Assembly: GCF_000382065.1 (NCBI RefSeq)
Contig: NZ_KB907502.1
Span: forward strand, 124,001-188,000
DNA: 64,000 bases
Direction: 5' to 3'
Source: Stenotrophomonas hibiscicola ATCC 19867
GTDB taxonomy: Bacteria > Pseudomonadota > Gammaproteobacteria > Xanthomonadales > Xanthomonadaceae
The notes below the pieces were generated by a model. It saw nothing but the letters and a program-made list of their open reading frames with translations. It was not told where the DNA came from and searched no databases. Position 1 is the first letter of the stretch. Each line of letters starts with the position of its first letter. Positions 17,750 to 29,048 of this stretch are shown here, piece after piece. The position numbers were made by a program, and so were the translations under genes.

Positions 17750-17788
17750 GGGGTCAGAGCCCGTTGCGCAGCAACGGGATCCGACCCC
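17750..17788. repeat. 39-base palindrome, copy 2
   Basis: Same 39-base family as 15546-15584 and 42551-42589: GGGGTC and GACCCC ends, GCA centre. Inner arms are CGTTGC/GCAACG, paired differently from the other copies but still complementary. Confidence 0.8.
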
Positions 17789-17892
17789 GACAGATCGACA
17801 GGCCTTGCAGCGCTCATCCACGCGTGGCCTGGATCTGCCGTGTCGACCAAGGTCGACACCCACCCGCGCAGAATGCCGTTCCGACAGATCGC

Positions 17893-18007
17893 GGGAAACT
17901 GTCAGAGGCGGGGCGGTGTGGGTCTGCAGGACCGTTGGCGCCATGGATGGCGCCATCGAGCCCCCAAGGAGGGGTTTACGGCGTGTCCTGCAGACCCGCA
18001 CCGCCCC
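17893..18007 (+). repeat. Multi-hairpin repeat element, copy 1
   Basis: An outer stem of 23 pairs (17910-17932 with 17985-18007, one U-G pair) encloses a hairpin around CATGGATG (arms TGGCGC/GCGCCA), then GAGCCCCC...GGGG and the conserved end GGGTTTACGGCGTGTCC. Related copies: 42287-42466 (reverse) and 42626-42746. A structured RNA or a non-autonomous mobile repeat is possible. Confidence 0.7.
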
Positions 18008-18049
18008 GGCATCCCACAGGAAACCAGCTTTTGACGTTGCCGTTGACGT

Positions 18050-18072
18050 TGCCGGCCAGCGGCCGGCACTAC
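18050..18072. repeat. SMAG-type REP upstream of uup
   Basis: TGCCGGCCAGCGGCCGGCA followed by CTAC; a single copy identical in type to 9791-9813 and 54194-54216. Confidence 0.75.
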
Positions 18073-18124
18073 CGCGGGTGCCGGGTGCAACCCGGCCGAC
18101 GCCCCCAACCCGTACAATATCCGG

Positions 18125-20008
<1,884 letters not shown>

Positions 20009-20042
20009 GCGTTGACCGGCACCAGCGATCGCGCCGATTGAT

Positions 20043-20127
20043 GTAGAGCCGAGCCCACGCTCGGCTCAGCAGATCCACGCCATGCGTGGATATCCGGAAT
20101 CTGTGCGGACCAACGGTCCGCACCTAC
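20043..20127. repeat. Cluster of three palindromes between uup and the cytochrome genes
   Basis: GTAGAGCCGAGC... (SMAG, 20043-20066), ATCCACGC-CAT-GCGTGGAT (20073-20091) and GTGCGGACC-AAC-GGTCCGCAC with CTAC (20103-20127). A further degenerate half copy follows to about 20150. Confidence 0.75.
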
Positions 20128-20161
20128 CAACCGACGGTCCGCACCCACCGGGGGCCTGCGG

Positions 20162-20623
20162 TCATTTGACCCCGTGCAGATCCCGCAGCTGGCTCGGCCG
20201 GCTGCCGAAATACGCCGCCAGATCGGCGATGTCCTGATCGCTGAGGTCCTTCGCCTGTGGCGTCATCAACATGTGCTGGCGGTCACCGGCGCGGTAGGCC
20301 TGCAGCGCGTGCGCCAGGTAGTCACCGTACTGCCCACCCAGCTTCGGGTAGGTCGGATCGATCGGCGCATTGCCGTCGGCCCCGTGGCAGTCGATGCAGC
20401 TCTGGTTGGTGGCCTTGCCCTTCACCTTGGCGCGGGCTTCACCGGCGGCCTCGCGGCCTGCGGGCAGGCCGGCCGAAGACGAAGAGCCGTGTTCGCCGCT
20501 GGCGTGGCCCGGGTCGGCGGCAGACTTCTCGCTGTTTTCCACCTGCGACTGCGAACAGGCGGCCAGCAGCAGGGCAACGGACAGGGCGATGGCATGACGC
20601 ATCGGATGCGCGGCTTTCGACAT
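20162..20623 (-). CDS. Monohaem c-type cytochrome, probable lipoprotein
   Basis: A 153-residue class I cytochrome c. One haem site, CIDCH (residues 76-80), sits in NQSCIDCHGADGN; a likely methionine axial ligand is in the MLMTPQAKDLSDQDIADLAAYF stretch, the usual end of a c-type domain. The leader ends in LLLAAC, a lipobox, so the protein is probably anchored by lipid at Cys23. A His/Ser/Gly-rich linker separates anchor and haem domain. It lies nine bases downstream of a second small cytochrome and probably shares its transcript. The electron partner is unknown. Confidence 0.85.
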   Translation of the reverse strand: MSKAAHPMRHAIALSVALLLAACSQSQVENSEKSAADPGHASGEHGSSSSAGLPAGREAAGEARAKVKGKATNQSCIDCHGADGNAPIDPTYPKLGGQYGDYLAHALQAYRAGDRQHMLMTPQAKDLSDQDIADLAAYFGSRPSQLRDLHGVK

Positions 20624-20632
20624 GGGCGGGCC

Positions 20633-21028
20633 TTACTTGACGGTGGACAGGTAAACAGAGAGATCGGCGATCTCCTGTTCGCTGAAGCTCATCGACTGCG
20701 CCTGCATCGTCGGATGCCGGCGCTTGCCCTGGCGGTACTCGGCCAGGGCCTGGGCCAGGTACTGCTGGGTCTGGCCGCCGATCTTCGGCACCCGGTAGCT
20801 GGGGTAGGCGTTCTTGTAGCCAGTGATGCCGTGGCAGCCCTGGCAGGTGTAGGCCAGCACGCGGCCATTGTCGAAGTTGCCGGTGGGCGCGGCAGGCGCC
20901 GGCGCGGCGGCGGGAGCCGGGGCCGGGGCAGGTGTGGCGGGAGCAGAAGCAGGAGCGGGCTGTGCGGCGGCCCCAAGGGGCAGGAGGACGGCCAGAGCGA
21001 GACAAGCGGCGAGCGGCTGCGGGCGCAT
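20633..21028 (-). CDS. Monohaem c-type cytochrome, periplasmic
   Basis: A 131-residue protein with a Sec leader (MRPQPLAACLALAVLLPLGAA), an Ala/Pro linker (residues 23-50) and one haem site, CQGCH (62-66), followed by the conserved YPSYRVPKIGGQ and a methionine-containing end. The haem region resembles half of a dihaem cytochrome c4, so this and the adjacent protein may act as a pair. Start ATG 21028 chosen because the signal peptide begins there; the frame continues upstream without signal features. Confidence 0.85.
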   Translation of the reverse strand: MRPQPLAACLALAVLLPLGAAAQPAPASAPATPAPAPAPAAAPAPAAPTGNFDNGRVLAYTCQGCHGITGYKNAYPSYRVPKIGGQTQQYLAQALAEYRQGKRRHPTMQAQSMSFSEQEIADLSVYLSTVK

Positions 21029-21100
21029 GGTGTCGTTTCCGGGGATTCGGGTCTGGTCGTTCCGGCGTGGGGTACGGAACGACCCGAGTATAGCCTCAGG

Positions 21101-21132
21101 TTTCATCTAGCTGAAATGGGGTCGGTCCGACC
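21101..21132. promoter_or_regulatory. Candidate operator dyads between cytochrome and efflux genes
   Basis: TTTCA-n6-TGAAA (21101-21116) and GGTCGG-T-CCGACC (21120-21132) lie side by side in the divergent gap. Either may bind a regulator of the RND efflux operon; no regulator gene is adjacent. Confidence 0.35.
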
Positions 21133-21233
21133 GGTGGCGTGAAGGCACCATGACCTTTGGGATATGGTGTGGCCGTGAAGTGGTGCATTACTTTGCTACC
21201 ACACCTGTCCACGCATCCTCCAGGGACCTGACG

Positions 21234-22385
21234 ATGTCGCACCCAACCTTCCCGTCCGGCCGTCGCAGCGGAATCTGCGCTGCCGCACTGCTGATCTCCA
21301 CCTCCCTGCTGCTGGGCGGTTGCGCCGCAGGGCCCAATTCCGAAGCCAAGGCCGCCGACACCAAGGAGGAGAAGAAGGTCGATGCGGTCCCGGTCGAAGT
21401 GGCCGTGGCCAGCCATCGCGCGGTCGCGGCCAGTTACACAGGCACCGCCGCGCTGGAACCACGCGCCGAGTCGCAGGTGGTGGCCAAGACCTCCGGTGTG
21501 GCGCTGGCGGTGCTGGTCGAGGAAGGCCAGCGGGTCACCGCCGGCCAGCCGCTGGTGCGCCTGGACCCGGACCGCGCACGCCTGGCCGTAGCCCAGAGCG
21601 AAGCGCAGATGCGCAAGCTGGAAAACAACTACCAGCGTGCACAGAAACTGGTTGGTCAGCAGATGGTCAGTGCGGCCGATGTCGATCAGCTGCGTTTCGA
21701 CTTGGAGAACGTCCGCGCGCAGTACCGCCTGGCCACGCTGGAACTGTCCTACACCACGGTGGTGGCGCCGATTTCCGGCGTGATCGCATCGCGCTCGATC
21801 AAGACCGGCAACTTCGTCCAGATCAACACGCCGATCTTCCGCATCGTCGACAACTCGCGCCTGGAAGCCACCCTCAACGTGCCCGAACGCGAGCTGGCCA
21901 CGCTGCGTGCCGGTCAGCCGGTAACCCTGGCCGCCGACGCGTTGCCGGGCCAGAGCTTCACCGGCACCGTCGACCGCATCGCGCCGGTGGTGGATTCGGG
22001 CAGCGGCACGTTTCGCGTGGTCAGCGCCTTCGATGGCGCCGCGCACGCGCTGCAGCCCGGCATGTTCGGGCGCATCCGCATCGATTACGACCAGCGTGCC
22101 GATGCGCTCGTGGTGCCGCGCCTGGCGCTGCTCGACGACGGTGAGCCGGCGGTGTTCCGGGTGCGCGAAGGCAAGGTCGCACGCGTTCCGGTCAAGCTGG
22201 GTTACGCCGAGGGCCCGTGGGTGGAGATCCGTGATGGCCTGGCGGCCGGTGATCAGGTGGTCACCGCCGGCAAGGTCGCGCTGCGCGACGGTACCGCAGT
22301 GCAGGTGATCGCCGATCCGAAGGCAAAGGCGAAGACGGTCGCAGCGGCAGCCAAGCCGGCAGACAAGGCCGGGAGCAAGCAATGA
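21234..22385 (+). CDS. RND efflux periplasmic adaptor lipoprotein
   Basis: A 383-residue membrane-fusion protein. The leader ends in LLLGGC (lipobox), so it should be anchored to the inner membrane by lipid. A barrel-sandwich lipoyl half (VVAKTSGVALAVLVEEGQRV), a short alpha-hairpin (residues about 115-160), the second lipoyl half (TTVVAPISGVIASRS) and a beta-barrel follow. The C-terminus is Lys/Ala-rich. Start ATG 21234. It overlaps the first pump gene by four bases. No outer-membrane TolC-type gene is in the operon, so one encoded elsewhere must be used. Substrate unknown. Confidence 0.88.
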   Translation: MSHPTFPSGRRSGICAAALLISTSLLLGGCAAGPNSEAKAADTKEEKKVDAVPVEVAVASHRAVAASYTGTAALEPRAESQVVAKTSGVALAVLVEEGQRVTAGQPLVRLDPDRARLAVAQSEAQMRKLENNYQRAQKLVGQQMVSAADVDQLRFDLENVRAQYRLATLELSYTTVVAPISGVIASRSIKTGNFVQINTPIFRIVDNSRLEATLNVPERELATLRAGQPVTLAADALPGQSFTGTVDRIAPVVDSGSGTFRVVSAFDGAAHALQPGMFGRIRIDYDQRADALVVPRLALLDDGEPAVFRVREGKVARVPVKLGYAEGPWVEIRDGLAAGDQVVTAGKVALRDGTAVQVIADPKAKAKTVAAAAKPADKAGSKQ

Positions 22386-25300
22386 CCGCCCAGGGCCACG
22401 ACCACGGTGCCTCGCCGGAGAGCGACGGTGCCGCCGCCGGCATGCGCGGCGGCCTGGTGGAGTTCGCTACCCGCCGCCGCGTGACCATTGCCATGTGCAC
22501 GGTCACCCTGCTGCTGTTCGGGCTGATCGCGCTGGGCAACCTCAAGGTCAACCTGCTGCCCGACCTGAGCTACCCGACGCTGACCGTGCGCACCGAGTAC
22601 ACCGGTGCGGCGCCGACTGAAATCGAAACCCTGATCACCCAGCCGGTCGAAGAAGCGGTGGGCGTGGTCAAGAACCTGCGCAAGCTGAAGTCGGTCTCGC
22701 GCACCGGCCAGAGCGATGTGGTGCTGGAGTTCGCCTGGGGCACCAACATGGACCAGGCCAGCCTGGAGGTGCGCGACAAGATGGAAGCGCTGAACCTGCC
22801 GCTGGAGGCCAAGGCCCCGGTACTGCTGCGGTTCAATCCATCCACCGAGCCGATCATGCGCCTGGTGCTGTCGAGCAAGGACGCGCCAGCCACCGATGCC
22901 GATGCGATCCGCGAGCTGACCGGCCTGCGCCGCTATGCCGATGAAGACCTGAAGAAGAAGCTGGAGCCGGTCACCGGCGTGGCAGCGGTCAAGGTCGGTG
23001 GCGGCCTCGAGGACGAGATCCAGGTCGACATCGACCAGCAGAAGCTGGCCCAGCTGAACCTGCCGATCGACACCGTCATCAAGCGCCTGAAGGACGAGAA
23101 CATCAACATCTCCGGTGGCCGCCTGGAGGAGGGCTCGCAGCGCTTCCTGGTGCGTACCGTCAACCAGTTCGCCGACCTGGAGGAAATCCGCAACCTGCTG
23201 GTCACCACCCAGGGCTCGAACGGCAGCGCGGCCGACTCGGCGTTGCAGCAGATGTTCAACATCGCCGCGTCGACCGGGTCGGCGGCGGCCATCGCGGCGG
23301 CGTCGGCGGCACAGAGCGCATCGTCCGGTAGTGGCTCCAGCGTGGTCGCCAACGGCGTGCCGGTGCGCCTGAAGGACGTGGCCACCGTGCGCCAGGGCTA
23401 CAAGGAGCGTGAAGCGGTGATCCGCCTGGGCGGCAAGGAATCGGTGGAACTGGCGATCTACAAGGAAGGCGACGCCAATACCGTGTCCACCGCCGAAGCG
23501 CTGCGCAAGCGCCTGGAGCAGATCAAGGGCACGTTCCCGTCCGATGTCGAGATGACCACCATCGAGGACCAGTCGCGCTTCATCGAGCACGCCATCGCCG
23601 ACGTCAAGAAGGATGCGGTGATCGGTGGCCTGCTGGCGATACTGATCATCTTCCTGTTCCTGCGCGATGGCTGGAGCACCTTCGTGATCAGCCTGTCGTT
23701 GCCGGTCTCGATCATCGCCACGTTCTTCTTCATGGGCCAGCTCGGCCTCAGCTTGAACGTGATGTCGCTGGGCGGTTTGGCATTGGCTACCGGCCTGGTG
23801 GTGGACGACTCGATCGTGGTGCTGGAGAGCATCGCCAAGGCGCGTGAGCGTGGCCTGGGTATCCTGCAGGCGGCCATCGTCGGTACCCGCGAAGTGAGCA
23901 TGGCGGTGGTCGCCTCGACCCTGACCACCATCGCGGTGTTCCTGCCGCTGGTGTTCGTCGATGGCATCGCCGGCCAGCTGTTCCGCGACCAGGCACTGAC
24001 CGTGGCGATCGCCATTGCGATCTCGCTGCTGGTGTCGATGACCCTGATCCCGATGCTGAGCTCGCTGAAGGGACGGCCGCCGCTGGCGTTCCCGGAAGAG
24101 GCACCGAACGAACCGTGGCAGCCGCAGAACCGTTGGCAGAAGCCGGTGGCGCTGGGTCGCCGTGGTGCCGTGGCGACCGCGCGCTGGAGCTTCTATGCAC
24201 TGGCCTGGCTGGTCGTGCGGGCGTGGCGTGGCGTGGTGGCCGTGGTTGGCCCGGTGATGCGCAAGGCCAGCGATCTGGCGATGAAGCCCTATGCCGGTGC
24301 CGAGCGCGGCTACCTGCGCCTGCTGCCGAGCGCGCTGGCCCATCCGGGCAAGGTGCTGGGCGTGGCCACGATCATCTTCGTGGCGACCATAGCGCTGGTG
24401 CCGATGCTTGGTGCCGACCTGATCCCGCAGCTGGCGCAGGACCGTTTCGAAATGACGGTGAAGCTGCCGGCCGGCACGCCGCTGAAGCAGACCGATGCGC
24501 TGGTGCGCGAGCTGCAGCTGGCCCACGGCAACGGCGAGGGCGTGGCCTCGCTGTATGGCGTCAGCGGCAGCGGCACCCGCCTGGATGCCAGCCCGACCGA
24601 GAGCGGCGAGAACATCGGCAAGCTGACCGTGGTGATGGAAGGCGGCGGCAACGCGCGTACCGAGGCGGAGATCACCGAGCGCCTGCGTGACACCATGGGC
24701 CAGCATCCAGGCGCACAGGTCGACTTCGCGCGGCCGGCGTTGTTCAGCTTCTCCACGCCGCTGGAAATCGAGCTGCGCGGGCAGGACATGGCGACACTGG
24801 AAGTGGCTGGCCAGCGCCTGGCGGCGATGCTGCGTGGCAATGCGCACTACGCTGACGTGAAGTCGACGGTGGAAGAGGGCTTCCCGGAAATCCAGATCCG
24901 CTTCGACCAGGAGCGTGCCGGTGCGCTGGGCCTGACCACCCGCCAGATCGCCGATGTGGTGGTGAAGAAGGTGCGCGGCGACGTGGCGACCCGCTACAGC
25001 TTCCGCGACCGCAAGATCGACGTGCTGGTGCGTGCACAGGAAGGTGATCGTGCCAGCGTGGAAAGCATCCGCCGCCTGATCGTCAATCCCGGCAGTACCC
25101 GTCCGGTGACGCTGGACGCGGTTGCCGACGTGGTTGCCACCACTGGCCCCAGCGAGATCCATCGTGCCGACCAGACCCGCGTTGCGGTGGTCTCGGCCAA
25201 CCTGCGCGACATCGATCTGGGTGCGGCCATGCGTGAAGTGCAGCAGATGGTCGCCGAGCAACCGCTGGGCGCGGGTGTCGGCCTGCACATCGGTGGCCAG

Positions 25301-25903
25301 GGTGAGGAGCTGGCGCAGGCGGCGAAGTCGCTGATCTTCGCCTTCGGCCTGGCCATCTTCCTGGTCTACCTGGTGATGGCCTCGCAGTTCGAATCGCTCC
25401 TGCACCCGTTCGTGATCCTGTTCACCATTCCGCTGGCGCTGGTCGGTGCCATCCTGGCGCTGGCACTGACCGGCAAGCCCATCTCGGTGGTGGTGTTCAT
25501 CGGCCTGATCCTGCTGGTCGGGCTGGTCACCAAGAACGCGATCATCCTGATCGACAAGGTCAACCAGCTGCGCGAGGCCGGCGTGGCCAAGCACGAGGCC
25601 CTGGTGGAAGGGGCGCGCTCGCGCCTGCGGCCGATCATCATGACCACCCTGTGCACGCTGTTCGGCTTCCTGCCGCTGGCGGTGGCGATGGGCGAGGGCG
25701 CTGAAGTGCGTGCACCGATGGCGATCACCGTGATCGGTGGCCTGCTGGTGTCAACCCTGCTCACCCTGCTGGTGATCCCGGTGGTATACGACCTGATGGA
25801 TCGGCGCGGTGACGCCTACTACCGCGAGCGTGGCCGCAAGCACGCCGGCGAGATCGAGCCGGGTGCAGCAGGCAGCGCGGCGGGTGCGGAGGAACCGGCA
25901 TGA
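22382..25903 (+). CDS. RND efflux inner-membrane pump 1
   Basis: An 1173-residue trimer-type RND pump with 12 membrane helices and two large periplasmic loops. Helix 4 has VVDDSIVVLES with both proton-relay aspartates, and helix 10 region has VTKNAIILID with the lysine, so it looks catalytically complete. Unusual features: a 20-30 residue His/Gly-rich N-terminal extension (MTAQGHDHGASP...), an Ala/Ser-rich periplasmic insertion (about 280-320), and a long loop between the halves with an extra hydrophobic stretch. The motif set fits the HAE-1 (drug/lipophile) rather than the heavy-metal class. It overlaps both neighbours by ATGA junctions. Confidence 0.9.
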   Translation: MTAQGHDHGASPESDGAAAGMRGGLVEFATRRRVTIAMCTVTLLLFGLIALGNLKVNLLPDLSYPTLTVRTEYTGAAPTEIETLITQPVEEAVGVVKNLRKLKSVSRTGQSDVVLEFAWGTNMDQASLEVRDKMEALNLPLEAKAPVLLRFNPSTEPIMRLVLSSKDAPATDADAIRELTGLRRYADEDLKKKLEPVTGVAAVKVGGGLEDEIQVDIDQQKLAQLNLPIDTVIKRLKDENINISGGRLEEGSQRFLVRTVNQFADLEEIRNLLVTTQGSNGSAADSALQQMFNIAASTGSAAAIAAASAAQSASSGSGSSVVANGVPVRLKDVATVRQGYKEREAVIRLGGKESVELAIYKEGDANTVSTAEALRKRLEQIKGTFPSDVEMTTIEDQSRFIEHAIADVKKDAVIGGLLAILIIFLFLRDGWSTFVISLSLPVSIIATFFFMGQLGLSLNVMSLGGLALATGLVVDDSIVVLESIAKARERGLGILQAAIVGTREVSMAVVASTLTTIAVFLPLVFVDGIAGQLFRDQALTVAIAIAISLLVSMTLIPMLSSLKGRPPLAFPEEAPNEPWQPQNRWQKPVALGRRGAVATARWSFYALAWLVVRAWRGVVAVVGPVMRKASDLAMKPYAGAERGYLRLLPSALAHPGKVLGVATIIFVATIALVPMLGADLIPQLAQDRFEMTVKLPAGTPLKQTDALVRELQLAHGNGEGVASLYGVSGSGTRLDASPTESGENIGKLTVVMEGGGNARTEAEITERLRDTMGQHPGAQVDFARPALFSFSTPLEIELRGQDMATLEVAGQRLAAMLRGNAHYADVKSTVEEGFPEIQIRFDQERAGALGLTTRQIADVVVKKVRGDVATRYSFRDRKIDVLVRAQEGDRASVESIRRLIVNPGSTRPVTLDAVADVVATTGPSEIHRADQTRVAVVSANLRDIDLGAAMREVQQMVAEQPLGAGVGLHIGGQGEELAQAAKSLIFAFGLAIFLVYLVMASQFESLLHPFVILFTIPLALVGAILALALTGKPISVVVFIGLILLVGLVTKNAIILIDKVNQLREAGVAKHEALVEGARSRLRPIIMTTLCTLFGFLPLAVAMGEGAEVRAPMAITVIGGLLVSTLLTLLVIPVVYDLMDRRGDAYYRERGRKHAGEIEPGAAGSAAGAEEPA

Positions 25904-28900
25904 GTGTTGCCGAGTTCTCCATCCGCCGTCCGGTCACCACCATCATGTGTTTCGTGTCACTGGTGGTGATCGGCCTGATCGCCTCGTTCCGGCTGCCGCT
26001 GGAAGCGCTGCCGGACATCTCCGCGCCGTTCCTGTTCGTGCAGATTCCGTACACCGGTTCAACCCCGGAGGAAGTGGAGCGGACCATCATCCGCCCGGTG
26101 GAGGAATCGCTGGCGACGATGACCGGCATCAAGCGGATGCGCTCGTCGGCGACCTCCGAGGCGGCGCTGATCTTCATCGAGTTCAGCGACTGGGACCGGG
26201 ACATCGCCATCGCCGCGTCCGATGCACGCGAGCGCATCGATGCGATCCGCAGCGACCTGCCCGATGACCTGCAGCGCTACAACGTGTTCAAGTGGTCCAG
26301 CAGCGACCAGCCGGTGCTGAAGGTGCGCCTGGCCAGCACCACCGACCTGACCACCGCTTACGACATGCTCGACCGCGAGTTCAAGCGGCGCATCGAGCGC
26401 ATCCCCGGCGTGGCCCGCGTCGACATCACCGGCGCGCCGCCGAACGAGGTGGAGATCGCCATCGATCCGAACCGGCTCAACGCGCATGGGCTGAGCATCA
26501 ACGAGCTGAGCGAGCGCCTGCGCACGCTGAACTTCTCGATCTCGGCCGGGCAGATCGACGACAACGGCCAGCGCGTGCGCGTGCAGCCGGTGGGCGAGAT
26601 CACCGACCTGCAGGAAATGCGCGACCTGGTGATCAACGCCAAGGGCCTGCGCCTGGGCGACATCGCCGACGTGCGCCTGAAGCCGGCGCGGATGAACTAC
26701 GGGCGCCGCCTGGACGGCAACCCGGCCGTCGGCCTGGACATCTTCAAGGAGCGCAGCGCCAACCTGGTGGAAGTCTCGCGCGCGGCGCTGGCCGAGGTCG
26801 AATCGATCCGTGCCGAAGCATCGATGCGCGACGTGCAGATCAAGGTGATCGACAACCAGGGCAAGGCGGTGACCTCCTCGCTGCTGGAACTGGCCGAGGC
26901 CGGTGCGGTCGGCCTGATCCTGTCGGTGACGGTGCTGTTCTTCTTCCTGCGCCATTGGCCGTCCACGCTGATGGTGACCCTGGCCATTCCGATCTGCTTC
27001 ACCATCACCCTGGGTTTCATGTACTTCGTCGGGGTGACGCTGAACATCCTGACCATGATGGGCCTGCTGTTGGCGGTGGGCATGCTGGTCGACAACGCCG
27101 TGGTGGTGGTGGAGAGCATCTACCAGGAGCGCGAGCGCATGCCGGGACAGCCGCGCCTGGCCTCGATCATCGGCACCCGCAACGTGGCCATCGCGCTCAG
27201 CGCCGGCACGCTGTGCCACTGCATCGTGTTCGTGCCGAACCTGTTCGGCGAGACCAACAACATCAGCATCTTCATGGCGCAGATCGCGATCACCATCTCG
27301 GTCTCGCTGCTGGCCTCGTGGCTGGTCGCGGTCAGCCTGATCCCGATGCTGTCCGCGCGCATGGCCACGCCCAAGCTGGTGCACTCGCAGACCGGCCTGA
27401 TCGCGCGGCTGCAGCGCCGCTACGCCAGACTGCTGGACTGGTCGCTGCACCATCGCGGTTGGAGCCTGCTCGGCATCGTGCTGGTGGTGCTGGTCAGCCT
27501 GGTGCCGATGAAGCTGACCAAGGTCGACATGTTCGGCGGTGATGGCGGCAAGGACATCTTCATCGGCTACATGTGGAAGGGCGCCTATACCTATCGGCAG
27601 ATGTCCGAGGAGGTGGCGCGCGTGGAGAACTGGATCGACGCCAACCGCGAGCGCCTGCACGTCAAGCAGGTGTACTCCTGGTACAGCGAGCAGGAAGGCA
27701 GCTCGACGGTGGTCACCCTGGACGAGAAGTACGCCAAGGACATCAAGGCGCTGCAGGAAGAGCTGCGCAAGGGCCTGCCGAAGTCGGCGCGCACCGACTA
27801 CTTTGTCGGCAACCAGGGCGGTGATGGCGGCGGTGGCGGCAACCAGGGCGTGCAGGTGCAGCTGGTCGGCGACTCCAGTTCGATGCTGCAGGAGATCGGC
27901 CAGGAAGTGGTGCCGCTGCTGGCCCAGCGTGCCGAGCTGCGCGATGTGCGCATCGACAATGGTGAGAAGGGCGGCGAGCTGAAGGTGCGCGTTGACCGCG
28001 AGCGTGCTGCGGCGTTCGGTTTCAATGCCGAGCAGGTGGCCAGCTTCGTCGGCCTGGCCCTGCGTGGTGCACCGATGCGCGAGTTCCGCCGTGGTGACAA
28101 CGAAGTGCCGGTGTGGGTGCGTTTCGCGGGTGCCGAGCAGAGCAGCCCGGAAGACCTGGCCGGTTTCAGCGTGCGCACCGGCGACGGCCGCAGCGTGCCA
28201 CTGCTGAGCCTGGTCACCGTTGACGTCGGTTCGTCGGCCACCCAGATCGGCCGCACCAACCGCCAGACCACGCTGACCATCAAGGCCAACCTGGCCGAGA
28301 AGGTCACCGCGCCGGATGGCCGCAAGGCGATGGAGTCGGTGCTCAAGCCGATGAATTTCCCGGCCGGCTATGGCTTCACCTTCGATGGCGGCGACTACGG
28401 CAACGATGACGAAGCCATGCAGCAGATGGTGTTCAACCTGCTGATCGCGCTGGTGATGATCTACGTGGTGATGGCAGCGGTGTTCGAGTCGCTGCTGTTC
28501 CCGGCGGCGATCATGAGCGGCGTGCTGTTCTCGATCTTCGGCGTGTTCTGGCTGTTCTGGATCACCGGCACCTCGTTCGGGATCATGTCCTTCATCGGCA
28601 TCCTTGTGCTGATGGGGGTGGTGGTGAACAACGGCATCGTGATGATCGAGCACATCAACAACCTGCGGCGCAGCGGCATGGGCCGTACCCAGGCGCTGGT
28701 GGAGGGCTCACGCGAGCGATTGCGCCCGATCATGATGACGATGGGCACGGCGATCCTGGCGATGGTGCCGATCTCGCTGACCAACACGCAGATGTTCGGC
28801 AATGGTCCGGAGTACGCGCCGATGGCGCGCGCGATTGCCGGCGGGCTTGCGTTCTCCACCGTGGTCAGCCTGCTGTTCCTGCCGACCATCTATGCAGTGC

Positions 28901-28986
28901 TGGATGACCTGCGCAGTGCGGTGACGCGGCTGATCCGCCGTGCCCGAGGTGTGGAGAGGGTAGAGCCGGGCGCTGCCCGGCCGTAA
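25900..28986 (+). CDS. RND efflux inner-membrane pump 2
   Basis: A second, divergent RND pump of 1028 residues, four-base overlap with pump 1. The 12-helix layout is kept, but helix 4 reads LVDNAVVVVES (second aspartate replaced by Asn) and the helix 10 position reads VVNNGIVMIE (lysine replaced by Asn). A Gly-rich loop, GGDGGGGGNQG, interrupts the central periplasmic domain. One adaptor with two pumps suggests a heterotrimer as in MdtBC, where one subunit is specialised for proton transport. The adaptor-plus-two-pumps layout resembles SmeIJK of S. maltophilia, but I cannot assign that name from sequence. Confidence 0.9.
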   Translation: MSVAEFSIRRPVTTIMCFVSLVVIGLIASFRLPLEALPDISAPFLFVQIPYTGSTPEEVERTIIRPVEESLATMTGIKRMRSSATSEAALIFIEFSDWDRDIAIAASDARERIDAIRSDLPDDLQRYNVFKWSSSDQPVLKVRLASTTDLTTAYDMLDREFKRRIERIPGVARVDITGAPPNEVEIAIDPNRLNAHGLSINELSERLRTLNFSISAGQIDDNGQRVRVQPVGEITDLQEMRDLVINAKGLRLGDIADVRLKPARMNYGRRLDGNPAVGLDIFKERSANLVEVSRAALAEVESIRAEASMRDVQIKVIDNQGKAVTSSLLELAEAGAVGLILSVTVLFFFLRHWPSTLMVTLAIPICFTITLGFMYFVGVTLNILTMMGLLLAVGMLVDNAVVVVESIYQERERMPGQPRLASIIGTRNVAIALSAGTLCHCIVFVPNLFGETNNISIFMAQIAITISVSLLASWLVAVSLIPMLSARMATPKLVHSQTGLIARLQRRYARLLDWSLHHRGWSLLGIVLVVLVSLVPMKLTKVDMFGGDGGKDIFIGYMWKGAYTYRQMSEEVARVENWIDANRERLHVKQVYSWYSEQEGSSTVVTLDEKYAKDIKALQEELRKGLPKSARTDYFVGNQGGDGGGGGNQGVQVQLVGDSSSMLQEIGQEVVPLLAQRAELRDVRIDNGEKGGELKVRVDRERAAAFGFNAEQVASFVGLALRGAPMREFRRGDNEVPVWVRFAGAEQSSPEDLAGFSVRTGDGRSVPLLSLVTVDVGSSATQIGRTNRQTTLTIKANLAEKVTAPDGRKAMESVLKPMNFPAGYGFTFDGGDYGNDDEAMQQMVFNLLIALVMIYVVMAAVFESLLFPAAIMSGVLFSIFGVFWLFWITGTSFGIMSFIGILVLMGVVVNNGIVMIEHINNLRRSGMGRTQALVEGSRERLRPIMMTMGTAILAMVPISLTNTQMFGNGPEYAPMARAIAGGLAFSTVVSLLFLPTIYAVLDDLRSAVTRLIRRARGVERVEPGAARP

Positions 28987-29007
28987 TGCGCGACAACGTG
29001 TTGTGGT

Positions 29008-29048
29008 GTGGGGGAGGCCGGTCGTAGTGGGGCGGCCTCCCCCTTTTT
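29008..29048 (+). terminator. Rho-independent terminator of the RND operon
   Basis: GGGGGAGGCCG...CGGCCTCCCCC followed by seven T residues, 22 bases after the pump 2 stop. A strong classical terminator. Confidence 0.88.

Larger units (their letters stand above)
17715..18124. repeat. Gene-free 410-base gap filled with palindromic repeats
   Basis: No coding frame is convincing here. In order: a 39-base palindrome (17750-17788), a GTAG-less SMAG relative CATCCACGCGTGGCC (17815-17839), TGTCGACC-AA-GGTCGACA (17841-17858), a large multi-hairpin element (17893-18007), a SMAG copy ending in CTAC (18050-18072), a short GCCGGGT-GCA-ACCCGGC hairpin (18080-18096), and a promoter-like TACAAT just before uup. 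Confidence 0.7.

Noticed and set aside
22253..25594. Very long open frame on the minus strand opposite RND pump 1
   Set aside because: It is an antisense reading of a clear pump gene in GC-rich DNA. Its composition (His, Gln, Arg, Ala, Gly-rich with low hydrophobic order) is typical of such shadows, and it has no recognisable motif.
21234..28986. Assignment of the RND operon as SmeIJK
   Set aside because: The adaptor-plus-two-pumps layout agrees, but the pump motifs do not allow a firm match and other operons share this layout. A direct comparison with SmeI, SmeJ and SmeK would decide it.
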